From Streptomyces sp. Ru73 (lineage in GTDB: Bacteria; Actinomycetota; Actinomycetes; Streptomycetales; Streptomycetaceae), in the NCBI RefSeq assembly GCF_002920575.1, contig NZ_PQSQ01000030.1, positions 1 to 64,000 on the forward strand: a DNA stretch of 64,000 bases, read 5' to 3'. Position 1 is the first letter of the stretch. Each line of letters starts with the position of its first letter. The translations under genes and the position numbers were made by a program. A model generated the notes under the pieces. That model was not told the DNA's origin. It did not search any database and saw nothing but the letters and a program-made list of their open reading frames with translations. Of the stretch, positions 1 to 8,081 are shown piece by piece.

Positions 1-564
1 GCCGTACAGGGACGGCGCCGGCTCGCGGCCAGCCGCGGCCTCGGCGAGTTCGCCGACCGCATGCGGCCCCTGCTGGTCGGCACGGTGCTGCTCTTCCTGG
101 GCGCGGCCGCAGTGCTGCTGGCCGCCGCCGGCCTGCTGACCGGTACGTCCGGTACCGGTCCCGCCCGGCTGTCGCCCGCCGCGCTCGGCCCCTTCGCCGC
201 TGCCCTGGCGCTCGCCGCGCTGCTCTTCCTCGCCCGCCTCCTGACCGTTCACGGTTTCCCGGCCGCGGCGGGCGCCGGCCTGGCCGCCGCCGGCGCGCTG
301 GAGGCGGTGGCCCTCGCCACGCTCCCCGCCGGGCGGCTCCCGGGGCTGGAGGCGGTGGCCCGGCCCGTGACCGAGGCGGCCGGGCTGCTCGGCCCCGCCG
401 TCGTCCCGGCAGCCGCCTGCACCGCCGCAGCGCTCGGTCTGTTGGCGTACGGGCTGCGCGCCTTGACCGGCGCGTCGGCGCACTCAGCGGCGCCCGGCAC
501 GGCCACGCTCCGGCCCGACGCCCCCACCCCGCCGCCCGGCCCGTCCGCGGCGACCGCCCCCTGA
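1..564 (+). CDS. C-terminal part of an unidentified membrane protein (5' end outside window)
   Basis: The frame is open from base 1, so the true start lies upstream; the first in-window ATG is at 61. The visible 187 residues hold about four hydrophobic Ala/Leu-rich segments (roughly residues 25-45, 60-80, 90-110 and 125-150 of the visible part), then a Pro/Ala/Thr-rich tail. This looks like the end of a polytopic integral membrane protein. No catalytic motif is visible and I do not recognise the family. It precedes a sugar-nucleotide-type epimerase and a spherulin-4-like protein on the same strand, so a part in surface glycan assembly or export is possible by context only. Codon third positions are strongly G/C, as in real genes of this window. 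Confidence 0.6.
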   Translation, partial: AVQGRRRLAASRGLGEFADRMRPLLVGTVLLFLGAAAVLLAAAGLLTGTSGTGPARLSPAALGPFAAALALAALLFLARLLTVHGFPAAAGAGLAAAGALEAVALATLPAGRLPGLEAVARPVTEAAGLLGPAVVPAAACTAAALGLLAYGLRALTGASAHSAAPGTATLRPDAPTPPPGPSAATAP

Positions 565-648
565 ACCACGCGACTCCCGAGCCGCGTAGCCGCCACCCCC
601 CGCTCCCTCCTTCGACCCTTCACGACCCCCTCTGAGGAGCCCTCGCAG

Positions 649-768
649 ATGACCGTCCACCACGCCGTACGAGGTCCGCTCGTACGAGAGCCGGCCGCAG
701 CTCTCCCGGCCGTACGGGAGCAGTCCGCCGCCGTTCCGGCCGCCCGAGAACTGGGGGCCGCGCGATGA
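649..768 (+). CDS. possible 39-residue ORF coupled to the downstream epimerase
   Basis: A purine-rich Shine-Dalgarno-like stretch (GAGGAG, 634-639) lies 9 bases before ATG 649. The 39-codon frame ends in a TGA that overlaps the epimerase ATG as ATGA (765-768), the usual sign of translational coupling. The peptide is rich in Ala, Arg, Val and Pro and has no recognisable motif. It could be a genuine small protein, or a leader whose translation delivers ribosomes to the epimerase start. Only the ribosome site and the overlap support it. Confidence 0.33.
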   Translation: MTVHHAVRGPLVREPAAALPAVREQSAAVPAARELGAAR

Positions 769-1730
769 GGGTTCTGCTTGTCGGTGCCAACGGGTACCTC
801 GGCCGGCACGTCGCCGACCGGCTGCTCGCCGACCCCGCCGTCCAGCTCACCGCGCTCGGCCGCGGCGACGACGCCGACGTCCGCTTCGACCTGGCCACGG
901 GCAGTCCCGGCGCGCTCACCCGCTTCCTCGACGCGGTGCACCCGGGCGTCGTGATCAACTGCGCGGGCGCGACCCGCGGCGGCGCCCGCGACCTGACCCG
1001 GCACAACACCGTCGCGGTCGCCACGATCTGCGAGTCACTCCGGCGCAGCGGATGCGGCGCCCGTCTGGTGCACCTCGGCTGCGCTTCCGAGTACGGGCCC
1101 TCGCAGCCCGGCTCCTCCACGGCCGAGGACGCCGTGCCGCGTCCCGGCGGCCCGTACGGCGTGAGCAAGCTCGCGGCCACCGAGCTGGTCCTGGGCTCCG
1201 GTCTGGACGCGGTCGTGCTGCGGGTGTTCTCGCCGGTCGGCCCCGGCACGCCGGCCGGGTCCCCGCTGGGCCGGCTCGCCGAGGCGATGCGCCGCGCCAT
1301 CCAGTCCGGCGAGGGCGAGCTGAAGCTCGGCGGCCTCGGCGTGCAGCGCGACTTCGTCGATGTACGCGACGTGGCGCGCGCCGTGCACGCCGCCTCGCTG
1401 TCCGCCGCCCAGGGAGTGGTGAACATCGGCACCGGCAAGGCCGTACGTCTTCGTGAGGCCGCCGCCGTGCTCGCCAGGGTCGCCGGGTTCGGCGGCGCGC
1501 TGCACGAGCTCGACGCGCCGCCCGGCCATGCCCCCGGGCGCGTTCCGATCCCGGGCCAGGGCGGCGACCACCACGGCGCGGGGCTGCCCGCCTACCCGTA
1601 CCCGGACGGCTGCGGCAGCTGGCAGCAGGCCGACGTCCGCACCGCCCGCGACCGGCTCGGCTGGCGCCCGCGCATCGGGCTGGAGGAGTCGCTCGCCGAC
1701 ATCTGGATGGAGGCCGCATGTCGCATCTGA
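765..1730 (+). CDS. NAD-dependent epimerase/dehydratase (extended SDR)
   Basis: This 321-residue protein is an extended short-chain dehydrogenase/reductase of the sugar-nucleotide epimerase type. The N-terminus carries the Rossmann motif GANGYLG (residues 7-13), followed by NCAG near residue 65 and the catalytic YGVSK (YxxxK) near residues 127-131 after a conserved ASEYGP. DFVDVRDVARA in the C-terminal half is typical of nucleotide-sugar epimerases. Length fits the family. The start at 765 overlaps a short upstream ORF and its own end overlaps the next gene by 13 bases, so it is part of a tightly packed operon. A likely job is interconversion of a UDP-hexose or UDP-HexNAc for the neighbouring glycan gene, but the substrate cannot be read from the sequence. 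Confidence 0.9.
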   Translation: MRVLLVGANGYLGRHVADRLLADPAVQLTALGRGDDADVRFDLATGSPGALTRFLDAVHPGVVINCAGATRGGARDLTRHNTVAVATICESLRRSGCGARLVHLGCASEYGPSQPGSSTAEDAVPRPGGPYGVSKLAATELVLGSGLDAVVLRVFSPVGPGTPAGSPLGRLAEAMRRAIQSGEGELKLGGLGVQRDFVDVRDVARAVHAASLSAAQGVVNIGTGKAVRLREAAAVLARVAGFGGALHELDAPPGHAPGRVPIPGQGGDHHGAGLPAYPYPDGCGSWQQADVRTARDRLGWRPRIGLEESLADIWMEAACRI

Positions 1731-2530
1731 CCGCGCCGACCCCGAGCCTGACGGCGGCCCTCGGCGCCGGCCCGTTCGGGGTCGGCGTCCCCGGCTACGG
1801 ACATCCGCTGCTCGCCCCTGCCGAGTGGGGCGAGCTGCGCCGGCTGGCCCGGGAGGGCCCGCATCCGTACGGCGGCGGACCGCTGCACTGGGCGGTGCTG
1901 AACGTCGCCGACGGGCCCGGCTCGCGGCCGGATCCGCACTGCCTGGAGGCGGCGGGCCGGCTCCGGGAGGCCGCCGGGGCGCCGGCCGGCTTCGCGGGCG
2001 GGCGGCGGCCCCGGCTGCTCGGCCATCTGGACGCGGCGCACGGTGACCGGAGCTTCGGCGAGCTGATCTCCGAGGCGCACCGGTACCTCGACTGGTACGG
2101 CGTGGACGGCTTCATCCTGGACCGCTGTCCCACAGAGCGGACACACCTCGCCGAGACCCGCCGCGTCGCCACCACGCTGCGGGCCCTGAGGGACGACGCG
2201 TACCTCGTCTTCCGGCACGGCGCGCACCCCTGCGCCGGGTACGCGGAGTGCGCCGACCAGCTGGTCACCTTCGCCGGTCCGTGGACGGAATACCGCTGGT
2301 CACAGGTGGCGGAGTGGACCGCCGACCATCCGCCCGAGCGGTTCTGCCATCTGGTGCACGGGGTGCCCCGCACCCACCTGGAGGAGGCGCTGCGCATCGC
2401 CCGCTGGCAGGGCGCCGGCACCGTCTTCTTCACCGATCACCGGGACACGGGTGGCGGGGACGCCTGGCAGACGCTGCCCGGGTACTGGGACGAATTCGTC
2501 TCGCGAATCGGACCGGGTGTCTCGGAATGA
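1718..2530 (+). CDS. spherulation-specific family 4 (spherulin-4-like) protein, putative glycosidase
   Basis: The 270-residue protein resembles the spherulin-4 family, which includes TIM-barrel glycosidases acting on galactosamine-containing polymers (GH135/GH114-type). Visible family features are a strand ending in DGFILDR (near residue 130) after YLDWYGV, and later YAECADQLVTFAGPW, the region equivalent to the conserved barrel strand carrying a catalytic acidic residue in relatives. There is no clear signal peptide, so the protein may be cytoplasmic or exported in another way. The start lies inside the end of the epimerase gene (13-base overlap), giving translational coupling. Together they suggest making or trimming an aminosugar polymer. 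Enzymatic activity is inferred and some relatives have no tested function. Confidence 0.78.
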   Translation: MSHLTAPTPSLTAALGAGPFGVGVPGYGHPLLAPAEWGELRRLAREGPHPYGGGPLHWAVLNVADGPGSRPDPHCLEAAGRLREAAGAPAGFAGGRRPRLLGHLDAAHGDRSFGELISEAHRYLDWYGVDGFILDRCPTERTHLAETRRVATTLRALRDDAYLVFRHGAHPCAGYAECADQLVTFAGPWTEYRWSQVAEWTADHPPERFCHLVHGVPRTHLEEALRIARWQGAGTVFFTDHRDTGGGDAWQTLPGYWDEFVSRIGPGVSE

Positions 2531-2549
2531 AGAAGGGCGTGGCAGTGTT
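2524..2549 (+). promoter_or_regulatory. sigma-R-type promoter of moeZ
   Basis: GGAAT (2524-2528), an 18-base spacer, then GTT (2547-2549) matches the consensus of the thiol-stress sigma factor SigR exactly. It starts in the last codons of the upstream gene and lies 45 bases before the moeZ start. moeB/moeZ is a known member of the Streptomyces SigR regulon, and sigR itself lies in this window. Confidence 0.8.
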
Positions 2550-2593
2550 ACGGGAAGAACCACCGTAATGAATTACCGACCAACGGAGTCCCC

Positions 2594-3772
2594 GTGTCGC
2601 TGCCACCCCTGGTAGAGCCCGCTTCGGAGCTCACCGTCGACGAGGTCCGCAGGTACTCCCGCCACCTGATCATCCCTGATGTCGGGATGGACGGGCAGAA
2701 GCGGCTGAAGAACGCCAAGGTGCTGTGTGTCGGCGCCGGTGGCCTGGGCTCGCCCGCGCTGATGTACCTGGCCGCGGCGGGCGTGGGCACGCTCGGCATC
2801 GTGGAGTTCGACGAGGTCGACGAGTCGAACCTGCAGCGCCAGATCATCCACAGCCAGGCGGACATCGGCCGCTCCAAGGCGGAGTCCGCCAAGGACAGCG
2901 TCCTCGGCATCAACCCGTACGTCACGGTCAACCTGCACCAAGAGCGCCTTGACTCCTCCAACGTCATGGACCTCTTCGCGCAGTACGACCTGATCGTCGA
3001 CGGTACGGACAACTTCGCCACCCGTTACTTGGTGAACGACGCCTGCGTGCTGCTGAACAAGCCGTACGTGTGGGGCTCGATCTACCGCTTCGACGGCCAG
3101 GCGTCGGTCTTCTGGTCCGAGCACGGTCCCTGCTACCGCTGCCTGTACCCGGAGCCCCCGCCGCCGGGCATGGTGCCCTCCTGCGCCGAGGGCGGCGTCC
3201 TCGGCGTGCTGTGCGCCTCGATCGGCTCCATCCAGGTCAACGAGGCCATCAAGCTGCTCGCCGGCATCGGTGACCCGCTGGTCGGTCGTCTGATGATCTA
3301 CGACGCGCTGGAGATGACCTACCGCCAGGTCAAGGTCCGCAAGGACCCGAACTGCGCGGTCTGCGGCCCGAACGCCACCGTCACCGAGCTCATCGACTAC
3401 GAGGCCTTCTGCGGCGTCGTGTCGGACGAGGCCCAGGAGGCGGCGCTCGGCTCGACGATCACTCCGAAGCAGCTCAAGGAGATGATCGACGGCGACGAGA
3501 AGATCGAGATCATCGACGTCCGCGAGCCGAACGAGTACGAGATCGTCTCGATCCCCGGCGCCAAGCTGATCCCGAAGAACGAGTTCCTGATGGGCAACGC
3601 CCTCCAGGACCTGCCGCAGGACAAGAAGATCGTCCTGCACTGCAAGACGGGCGTCCGCTCCGCCGAGGTCCTCGCGGTCCTGAAGTCCGCGGGCTTCTCG
3701 GACGCGGTGCACGTCGGTGGCGGCGTCATCGGCTGGGTCAACCAGATCGAGCCGGAGAAGCCGGTCTACTGA
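2594..3772 (+). CDS. moeZ: adenylyltransferase/sulfurtransferase MoeZ
   Basis: MoeZ (392 residues) activates the C-terminal glycine of ubiquitin-like sulfur carriers (MoaD, ThiS, CysO types) by adenylation and then transfers sulfur to them, feeding molybdopterin, thiamine, cysteine and secondary-metabolite sulfur chemistry. The N-terminal ThiF/MoeB domain (about 1-270) has GAGGLGSPA, an LQRQI segment, DGTDNF, zinc cysteines in CYRC (180/183) and CAVC (254/257), and a conserved Cys197 in VPSCAEGG. The C-terminal rhodanese domain (about 285-390) has HCKTGVRS with the persulfide cysteine Cys350. The GTG start at 2594 is preceded by ACGGAG. A SigR-type promoter lies just upstream and a strong terminator follows, so it can be transcribed alone. 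Size and domain order are complete. Confidence 0.96.
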   Translation: MSLPPLVEPASELTVDEVRRYSRHLIIPDVGMDGQKRLKNAKVLCVGAGGLGSPALMYLAAAGVGTLGIVEFDEVDESNLQRQIIHSQADIGRSKAESAKDSVLGINPYVTVNLHQERLDSSNVMDLFAQYDLIVDGTDNFATRYLVNDACVLLNKPYVWGSIYRFDGQASVFWSEHGPCYRCLYPEPPPPGMVPSCAEGGVLGVLCASIGSIQVNEAIKLLAGIGDPLVGRLMIYDALEMTYRQVKVRKDPNCAVCGPNATVTELIDYEAFCGVVSDEAQEAALGSTITPKQLKEMIDGDEKIEIIDVREPNEYEIVSIPGAKLIPKNEFLMGNALQDLPQDKKIVLHCKTGVRSAEVLAVLKSAGFSDAVHVGGGVIGWVNQIEPEKPVY

Positions 3773-3795
3773 CCGTCCGCGCCCACTGGAGCGCA

Positions 3796-3828
3796 GGAAG
3801 GCCCGTCCGCGATGCGGACGGGCCTTCC
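3796..3828 (+). terminator. intrinsic-type terminator after moeZ
   Basis: A perfect 15-bp stem (3796-3810 with 3814-3828) closes on a 3-base loop 23 bases after the moeZ stop. As usual in Streptomyces there is no strong T-run. Confidence 0.85.
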
Positions 3829-4016
3829 GCATGCTGAGCGGGTGCCGGGGCGTGCGGCTGCGGGTGTGCGCCGACGGGCGTACGGAAGCGCTCGTGCCAC
3901 CGGTTCCGCGCGGGCGGGTGCGCCCGGGGACGCCAGGGCGCCGCGCGGGCGCGGGGCTTTCCGGCCGCGCCGTAAACCGGTACCGCGGCCTGATGGCACC
4001 GCCGTACCGTTGCCGC

Positions 4017-4673
4017 ATGGACGACTTCTTCCCGCCGCCGCGGCCGAGAGACGAAGAGCCCATCGAGGAGACGGGGTTCGACCGCGTGCCCTGGGAGGGC
4101 GCGCCCGAGGACATCATCGGCGGCATCGTGCCGCTGGAGCGGGTGCTGGCCCGCAACGACCACCTCGCCATCGTCGCGACCCAGGCAGTCGCCTACGCGG
4201 ACGGCGTGGAGATCCGGCTGCGGCTGCGCGCCCGGCGCCGCCCCGGCATGAGCCGCGAGGAGTGGGCGCTGGTCTCCCGCGGGATCTGGGGGTACGACGA
4301 CGACCCCTGGCAGGTCGCAGAGGCGGAGGCAGCGGCCGCGCAGGGCCGGCACCCGGACGGGCTGCTGCGCTTCGGGGTGCGCTTCGCTGACGGCTCCGTG
4401 GTGACCACCGTCGACGAGCGCGACGACGAGGACGAGTGGCCGGGACAGCGCCCGGACCGGCCGGTGCTGAGCCTGAACGAGGAGGGCGGCGGCAGCTCCG
4501 GCGAGAACATCGACAGCGAGTACGCGCTCTGGCTGTGGCCGCTGCCCCCGCCGCAGCTCTTCGAACTGGCGGTGAAGTGGCCCCTGCTGGGCGTGGACCT
4601 GACCTTCACGCCGCTGGACGGCGCGGAGATCGCGGCGGCCGCGGCCCGCGCCCGCCCCTTCTGGGACGACTGA
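4017..4673 (+). CDS. conserved hypothetical acidic protein
   Basis: A 218-residue protein of unknown function. It begins MDDFFPPPRP, is acidic overall and contains an aromatic-rich segment (EYALWLWPLPPP, about residues 165-176) followed by FELAVKWPLLGVDL and a C-terminal helix ending FWDD. There is no signal peptide, membrane span or metal motif. I take ATG 4017; an in-frame ATG at 3993 would add eight residues. No convincing ribosome site precedes either. It stands alone between the moeZ terminator and a convergent membrane-protein gene. The alternation of charged strands suggests a beta-rich cytoplasmic domain, but that is a guess. Confidence 0.75.
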   Translation: MDDFFPPPRPRDEEPIEETGFDRVPWEGAPEDIIGGIVPLERVLARNDHLAIVATQAVAYADGVEIRLRLRARRRPGMSREEWALVSRGIWGYDDDPWQVAEAEAAAAQGRHPDGLLRFGVRFADGSVVTTVDERDDEDEWPGQRPDRPVLSLNEEGGGSSGENIDSEYALWLWPLPPPQLFELAVKWPLLGVDLTFTPLDGAEIAAAAARARPFWDD

Positions 4674-4698
4674 CCGGCCGATCTACGGGACGCGCGGC

Positions 4699-4800
4699 CC
4701 GCTGCGTACGGAGGGGCCGCGCCGCGCCGTGTACGAAGGGGCCGCGCCCCGCTGCGTACGGAGACGGCGCGTGCCGCTGCGTACGGAGGAGGCGCGTGCC
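4699..4800. repeat. four imperfect ~24-bp tandem units around GCTGCGTACGGAG
   Basis: Between two convergent genes, copies of CCGCTGCGTACGGAG (one degenerated to CGCCGTGTACGAAGG) recur roughly every 24-25 bases, each followed by a GC-rich CCGCGC or GGCGCG block. The last copy forms the left arm of the terminator-like hairpin. Confidence 0.55.
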
Positions 4801-4815
4801 GCCTGCCTCCGTACG
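4780..4815. terminator. bidirectional hairpin between convergent genes
   Basis: CGTACGGAGGAGGCG (4780-4794) pairs with CGCCT and CCTCCGTACG (4800-4815), with one bulged G at 4805 and a 5-base loop. It sits between the end of the plus-strand gene at 4673 and the end of the minus-strand gene at 4852, so it could stop transcription from both sides. Confidence 0.6.
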
Positions 4816-4851
4816 CCTTCGATCACCGCGCTTCCCGGCCCGCCGGGCGCG

Positions 4852-7800
4852 TCACAGCGCTCCCTTGCGCGTCAGGAACGTGAAGGACAGCCAGCCCGGC
4901 AGGACCGGCAGCCAGAACGTCATCAGCCGGAACAGCAGCACCGCCGACAGGGCCGTGTCACTGCCCAGCCCGGCAGCCGTCAGCAGACCGGTCAGGGCCA
5001 GTTCCACGGCGCCGACGCCGCCCGGCGTGGGTGCCGCCGAGCCGAGCGCGTTGCCCGCGAGGAAGACGACCGCGATGCTCGCGTAGGAGATCTGGTCGCC
5101 GCCCCCGAAGGCGCGGATCGAGGCGTCCAGGCACATCACGTTCGCCGCCGTCAGCAGCAGCATCCCGCCGATGCCGGTGACCAGCTTCTTCGGCCGCTGC
5201 AGCACGTCGAGCATGCGCGGCACCACACCGGCGAACAGCGACCGCACCCGGGTGACGACGAACTTGCGCAGCGCCGGGATGGCCGTGACCACCAGGGCCA
5301 GCACCGCCGCCGTCAGCAGGCCGGCGATGACCGTACGGGACGGCGACAGCGACGGCGTGCGTTCCGTACCGGTCAGATAGCCGAAGGTCAGCAGCAGCAG
5401 GATGTGGCTGCCGAGACCGAACAGCTGGGAAGCGCCCACGCTCGCCACCGCGAGGCCCGGCCGGATGCCGGCCCGCTGCAGGAAGCGCGCGTTGAGCGCC
5501 ACGCCGCCCACCGCGGCCGGCGCGACCAGCTTCACGAAGTTGCCCGCGACCTGTGCGATCACCGTCCGGAGGAAGGAGACCTTCTCGGGGACGAAGCCGA
5601 GCAGGCTGAGCGCCGCCGCGATGTAGGTCAGCGCCGAGAAGACCAGCGCGGCCGCCACCCAGCCCCAGTTCGCCTCGCCGATGACCTGGTCGAACTTCAC
5701 GTGGGTGAGCTGCGAGAGCAGGAAGTACGCGGCGAAGGCGCCCGCGATCCAGCTGACCAGCGTGCGCGGGCTGATCCGCTCCAGTTTGGCCGGTTCCACC
5801 GGTGCGGTCGGCCGGATCAGGAGCACCTGGCGGCGGATCTGGGAGAGCAGGTCCTCCTCGCGGGCCTCCTCCATCGCCTCGTCCAGCGCCCGCTTCTCGG
5901 CGTTCTTCTCGGCGCGCAGCGTCTTGCGGTCCGTGCGGCCCTCGGCCGCCTTGGCGGCCTTGGCCGCCTGGGAGGCCGCCAGGACGGCCTCACGCTCCCG
6001 CTTGGCCCGTTCCCTGGCCAGGTGGCGCAGCGTGGCCCTGGTCGTCCGGCTGAGCGCGATCGGCTGCAGCAGCGGCAGGCTGTCCGCCACCGCGTCCGGG
6101 CCGAGCACCTCGACCGCCGCCTGCACGCTGCGCTCCGCGCCGACCCGCAGGCCCAGCGTGGTGAGCAGCTGCGCGACGTCCATCCGCAGCACCACGTCAC
6201 CGGCGGCGATCTCGCCGCCGCGCAGATCGGTCAGGACGACCGTGCCGGAACGATCCACCAGCAGCGCGTCACCGACCAGCCGCCGGTGCGCGATGCGTCG
6301 CGACTGCAGCGCGGCGACCTGCTGCCAGGCGTTGTCCATCAGCTCGTCGGTGATCTCGTCGTCCGCGAGCGCGTCCAGGGTGCGGCCCCCGACGTGCTCG
6401 TACACGAGCATCACGGCGTCCGGGCCCAGCTCGGAGGTGGCGATCAGCTTCGGCGCGTTCGCCCCGGCGGCGATCGCCGCGTACGCCAGCAGCGCCTCCT
6501 GCTCCAGCGCCTGGCGCAGCGACTGGAGGCTGCGGCGCTGGTTGATGCCGCGCAAGGAGAGCCGCCGCCACACGCGGTAGAAGAAGCCCTGCGCCTGCTG
6601 CTCCCGGTCCACGACGGTGACGTCGATGGGCGGGCCGTCCTCCAGGGTGACGATGTACCGGCGGCCGCGGTCGGAGTGCTCCGGGTACGCGGTGTCCTCC
6701 GCGCGCAGCGCGCTGACCGGCCGGAAGCCGACGCGGCGCAGGCCGGCGAGGAGGTTCTGGCCGGTGGGCCGGACGTTCGGGGAGCCGACCGCGTACAGCG
6801 TGCCGAAGGCGACCGTGTACCCGATCAGCACGGTCGTGACGATGGCGAACGGCGTGGTGTACCGGCCGACGAGCACCGCGAAGGCGTCGAGCAGCAGCAC
6901 GCACCACATGGCCACGCGCCAGCGCGGCCTACGGGACATGCCGACGGCCGTCATGTAGGCGATGACGGGTGCGAGGTAACTGTGCACGGGGGCGGTGATG
7001 GCCCCGTTGCCCAGCGGCTGGGTGAGCGCGTCCCGGATGGACTCCGGCGCGGCCTCGGCCACCCAGAGGTCCGTCGCGAGCGACACCCCGTGGGCCAGTA
7101 CGGCCGCGAGTACGCCGTCCGCGATCCGGAGGCCGTCCCGTTTGATCAGCCGTTCGATCGCGAACGCCACCGGAACGATCAGTACCGCAATGCTCGCGGT
7201 CAGTCCGGCGAAGGTGATCAGTAGCTGGGGCGCCTGTCCGGCCCCCTTGCCGATGTCGTTCTCCAGGCCCTGCGTCGTGCCGTGCGCGAACGTCGCCAGC
7301 CCCAGGACCAGCGCGATCCCGACGATGCCGAGCAGGAAGCGCAGCAGGTCGAAGGGGCGGTGCACACGTGCGGGCAGCAGCGGCTCGTCACCCGAGACGT
7401 GGTCGACGTGGAACTCGCTGCCGGGGCACTCGCCGGCGGCACGGCCCGCCCTGTCGGGGCGGTCGGTCCGCTCCGTACGGGGGACCTTCGCGGCGCCCGG
7501 TCTGTCGGCGTCCTGCCCTGAGGCGTCGTCGCGCGACGCACCCGGTGGCGGGCGCTCGTCCTTCGGAGTGCGGCCGGCGGCAGCCCCCGTGCCCTCGGGC
7601 ACGTCGGCCCGCCCGGCCTGCTCGGTCGTACTTGCCATGTCGGTCGTGGAAGCCCTTCCCCGTCGTAGCGGCTGTCCCGGTGTCTGCTCCGGCTGGTCCT
7701 GCTGCTCCGGCTTCCTCTTGCTCGTTCCGTCGGTCTCGGCCCCGGTGTCGGGCCGGGGCGTGTGGTCGGTGTCGCTGCTGTCGGATCCTGTGGAGCCGTG

Positions 7801-7908
7801 GTCGGCGGTGCTGCCCCCGGACCGCGGCAGCGCCTCAGGAGCGCCCGCCTCCCCTGGAGGCGCCGCGCTCTGATGCTGCTCAGCCGTCTCTTCTTGATCT
7901 CGTATCAC
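4852..7908 (-). CDS. large membrane protein: N-terminal TM bundle, pseudokinase-like middle, LPG-synthase/flippase-like C-terminus
   Basis: The 1018-residue protein has four parts. Residues 1-170 are hydrophilic and low in complexity (Ser/Thr/Asp/Arg-rich). About 175-390 contains roughly six membrane spans. About 400-690 is a cytoplasmic domain with kinase-like remnants: VYEHVGGRTLD, then HRRLVGDALLV and LTDLRGGE where a kinase would have HxD...N and DFG. About 720-1018 has seven or eight spans of the lysylphosphatidylglycerol-synthase transmembrane (UPF0104/AglD-like) family, including VKLVAPAAVGGVALN and APTPGGVGAVE. Such domains flip or bind lipid-linked substrates. The GTG start at 7908 is uncertain, because later Met codons near residue 76 could also serve. 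It is convergent with the preceding gene. Substrate unknown. Confidence 0.85.
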   Translation of the reverse strand: MIRDQEETAEQHQSAAPPGEAGAPEALPRSGGSTADHGSTGSDSSDTDHTPRPDTGAETDGTSKRKPEQQDQPEQTPGQPLRRGRASTTDMASTTEQAGRADVPEGTGAAAGRTPKDERPPPGASRDDASGQDADRPGAAKVPRTERTDRPDRAGRAAGECPGSEFHVDHVSGDEPLLPARVHRPFDLLRFLLGIVGIALVLGLATFAHGTTQGLENDIGKGAGQAPQLLITFAGLTASIAVLIVPVAFAIERLIKRDGLRIADGVLAAVLAHGVSLATDLWVAEAAPESIRDALTQPLGNGAITAPVHSYLAPVIAYMTAVGMSRRPRWRVAMWCVLLLDAFAVLVGRYTTPFAIVTTVLIGYTVAFGTLYAVGSPNVRPTGQNLLAGLRRVGFRPVSALRAEDTAYPEHSDRGRRYIVTLEDGPPIDVTVVDREQQAQGFFYRVWRRLSLRGINQRRSLQSLRQALEQEALLAYAAIAAGANAPKLIATSELGPDAVMLVYEHVGGRTLDALADDEITDELMDNAWQQVAALQSRRIAHRRLVGDALLVDRSGTVVLTDLRGGEIAAGDVVLRMDVAQLLTTLGLRVGAERSVQAAVEVLGPDAVADSLPLLQPIALSRTTRATLRHLARERAKREREAVLAASQAAKAAKAAEGRTDRKTLRAEKNAEKRALDEAMEEAREEDLLSQIRRQVLLIRPTAPVEPAKLERISPRTLVSWIAGAFAAYFLLSQLTHVKFDQVIGEANWGWVAAALVFSALTYIAAALSLLGFVPEKVSFLRTVIAQVAGNFVKLVAPAAVGGVALNARFLQRAGIRPGLAVASVGASQLFGLGSHILLLLTFGYLTGTERTPSLSPSRTVIAGLLTAAVLALVVTAIPALRKFVVTRVRSLFAGVVPRMLDVLQRPKKLVTGIGGMLLLTAANVMCLDASIRAFGGGDQISYASIAVVFLAGNALGSAAPTPGGVGAVELALTGLLTAAGLGSDTALSAVLLFRLMTFWLPVLPGWLSFTFLTRKGAL

Positions 7909-8051
7909 CAGTCACCGCCCGGAAGATGGTGGCACGGCCCTGGTGCGGAGGGGGGCATCAGGGTGCATTTCGGGGGCGCGGGAAGCGCAGCGTACGCCGC
8001 GTCGGCCGTCCGTGCACGCGCCGTCACCGCCGTGGCGGGGAACGAGGGGCG

Positions 8052-8074
8052 TTGTCGGTGGCGTGCGGCAGGAT
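8052..8074 (+). promoter_or_regulatory. DNA-damage (RecA-NDp/PafBC-type) promoter of the alkyltransferase-like gene
   Basis: TTGTCGGTGGC (8052-8062), six bases, then CAGGAT (8069-8074) matches the TTGTCAGTGGC-N6-TAGGGT consensus at 10 of 11 and 4 of 6 positions. The ATG at 8082 follows the -10 by 7 bases, so the transcript would be leaderless. Confidence 0.65.
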
Positions 8075-8081
8075 GGGCCGA

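Noticed and set aside
4729..7224. An 831-codon plus-strand frame
   Set aside because: Shadow of the minus-strand membrane-protein gene; it lacks any motif and its composition (Gln/Arg/His-rich) is typical of antisense frames.
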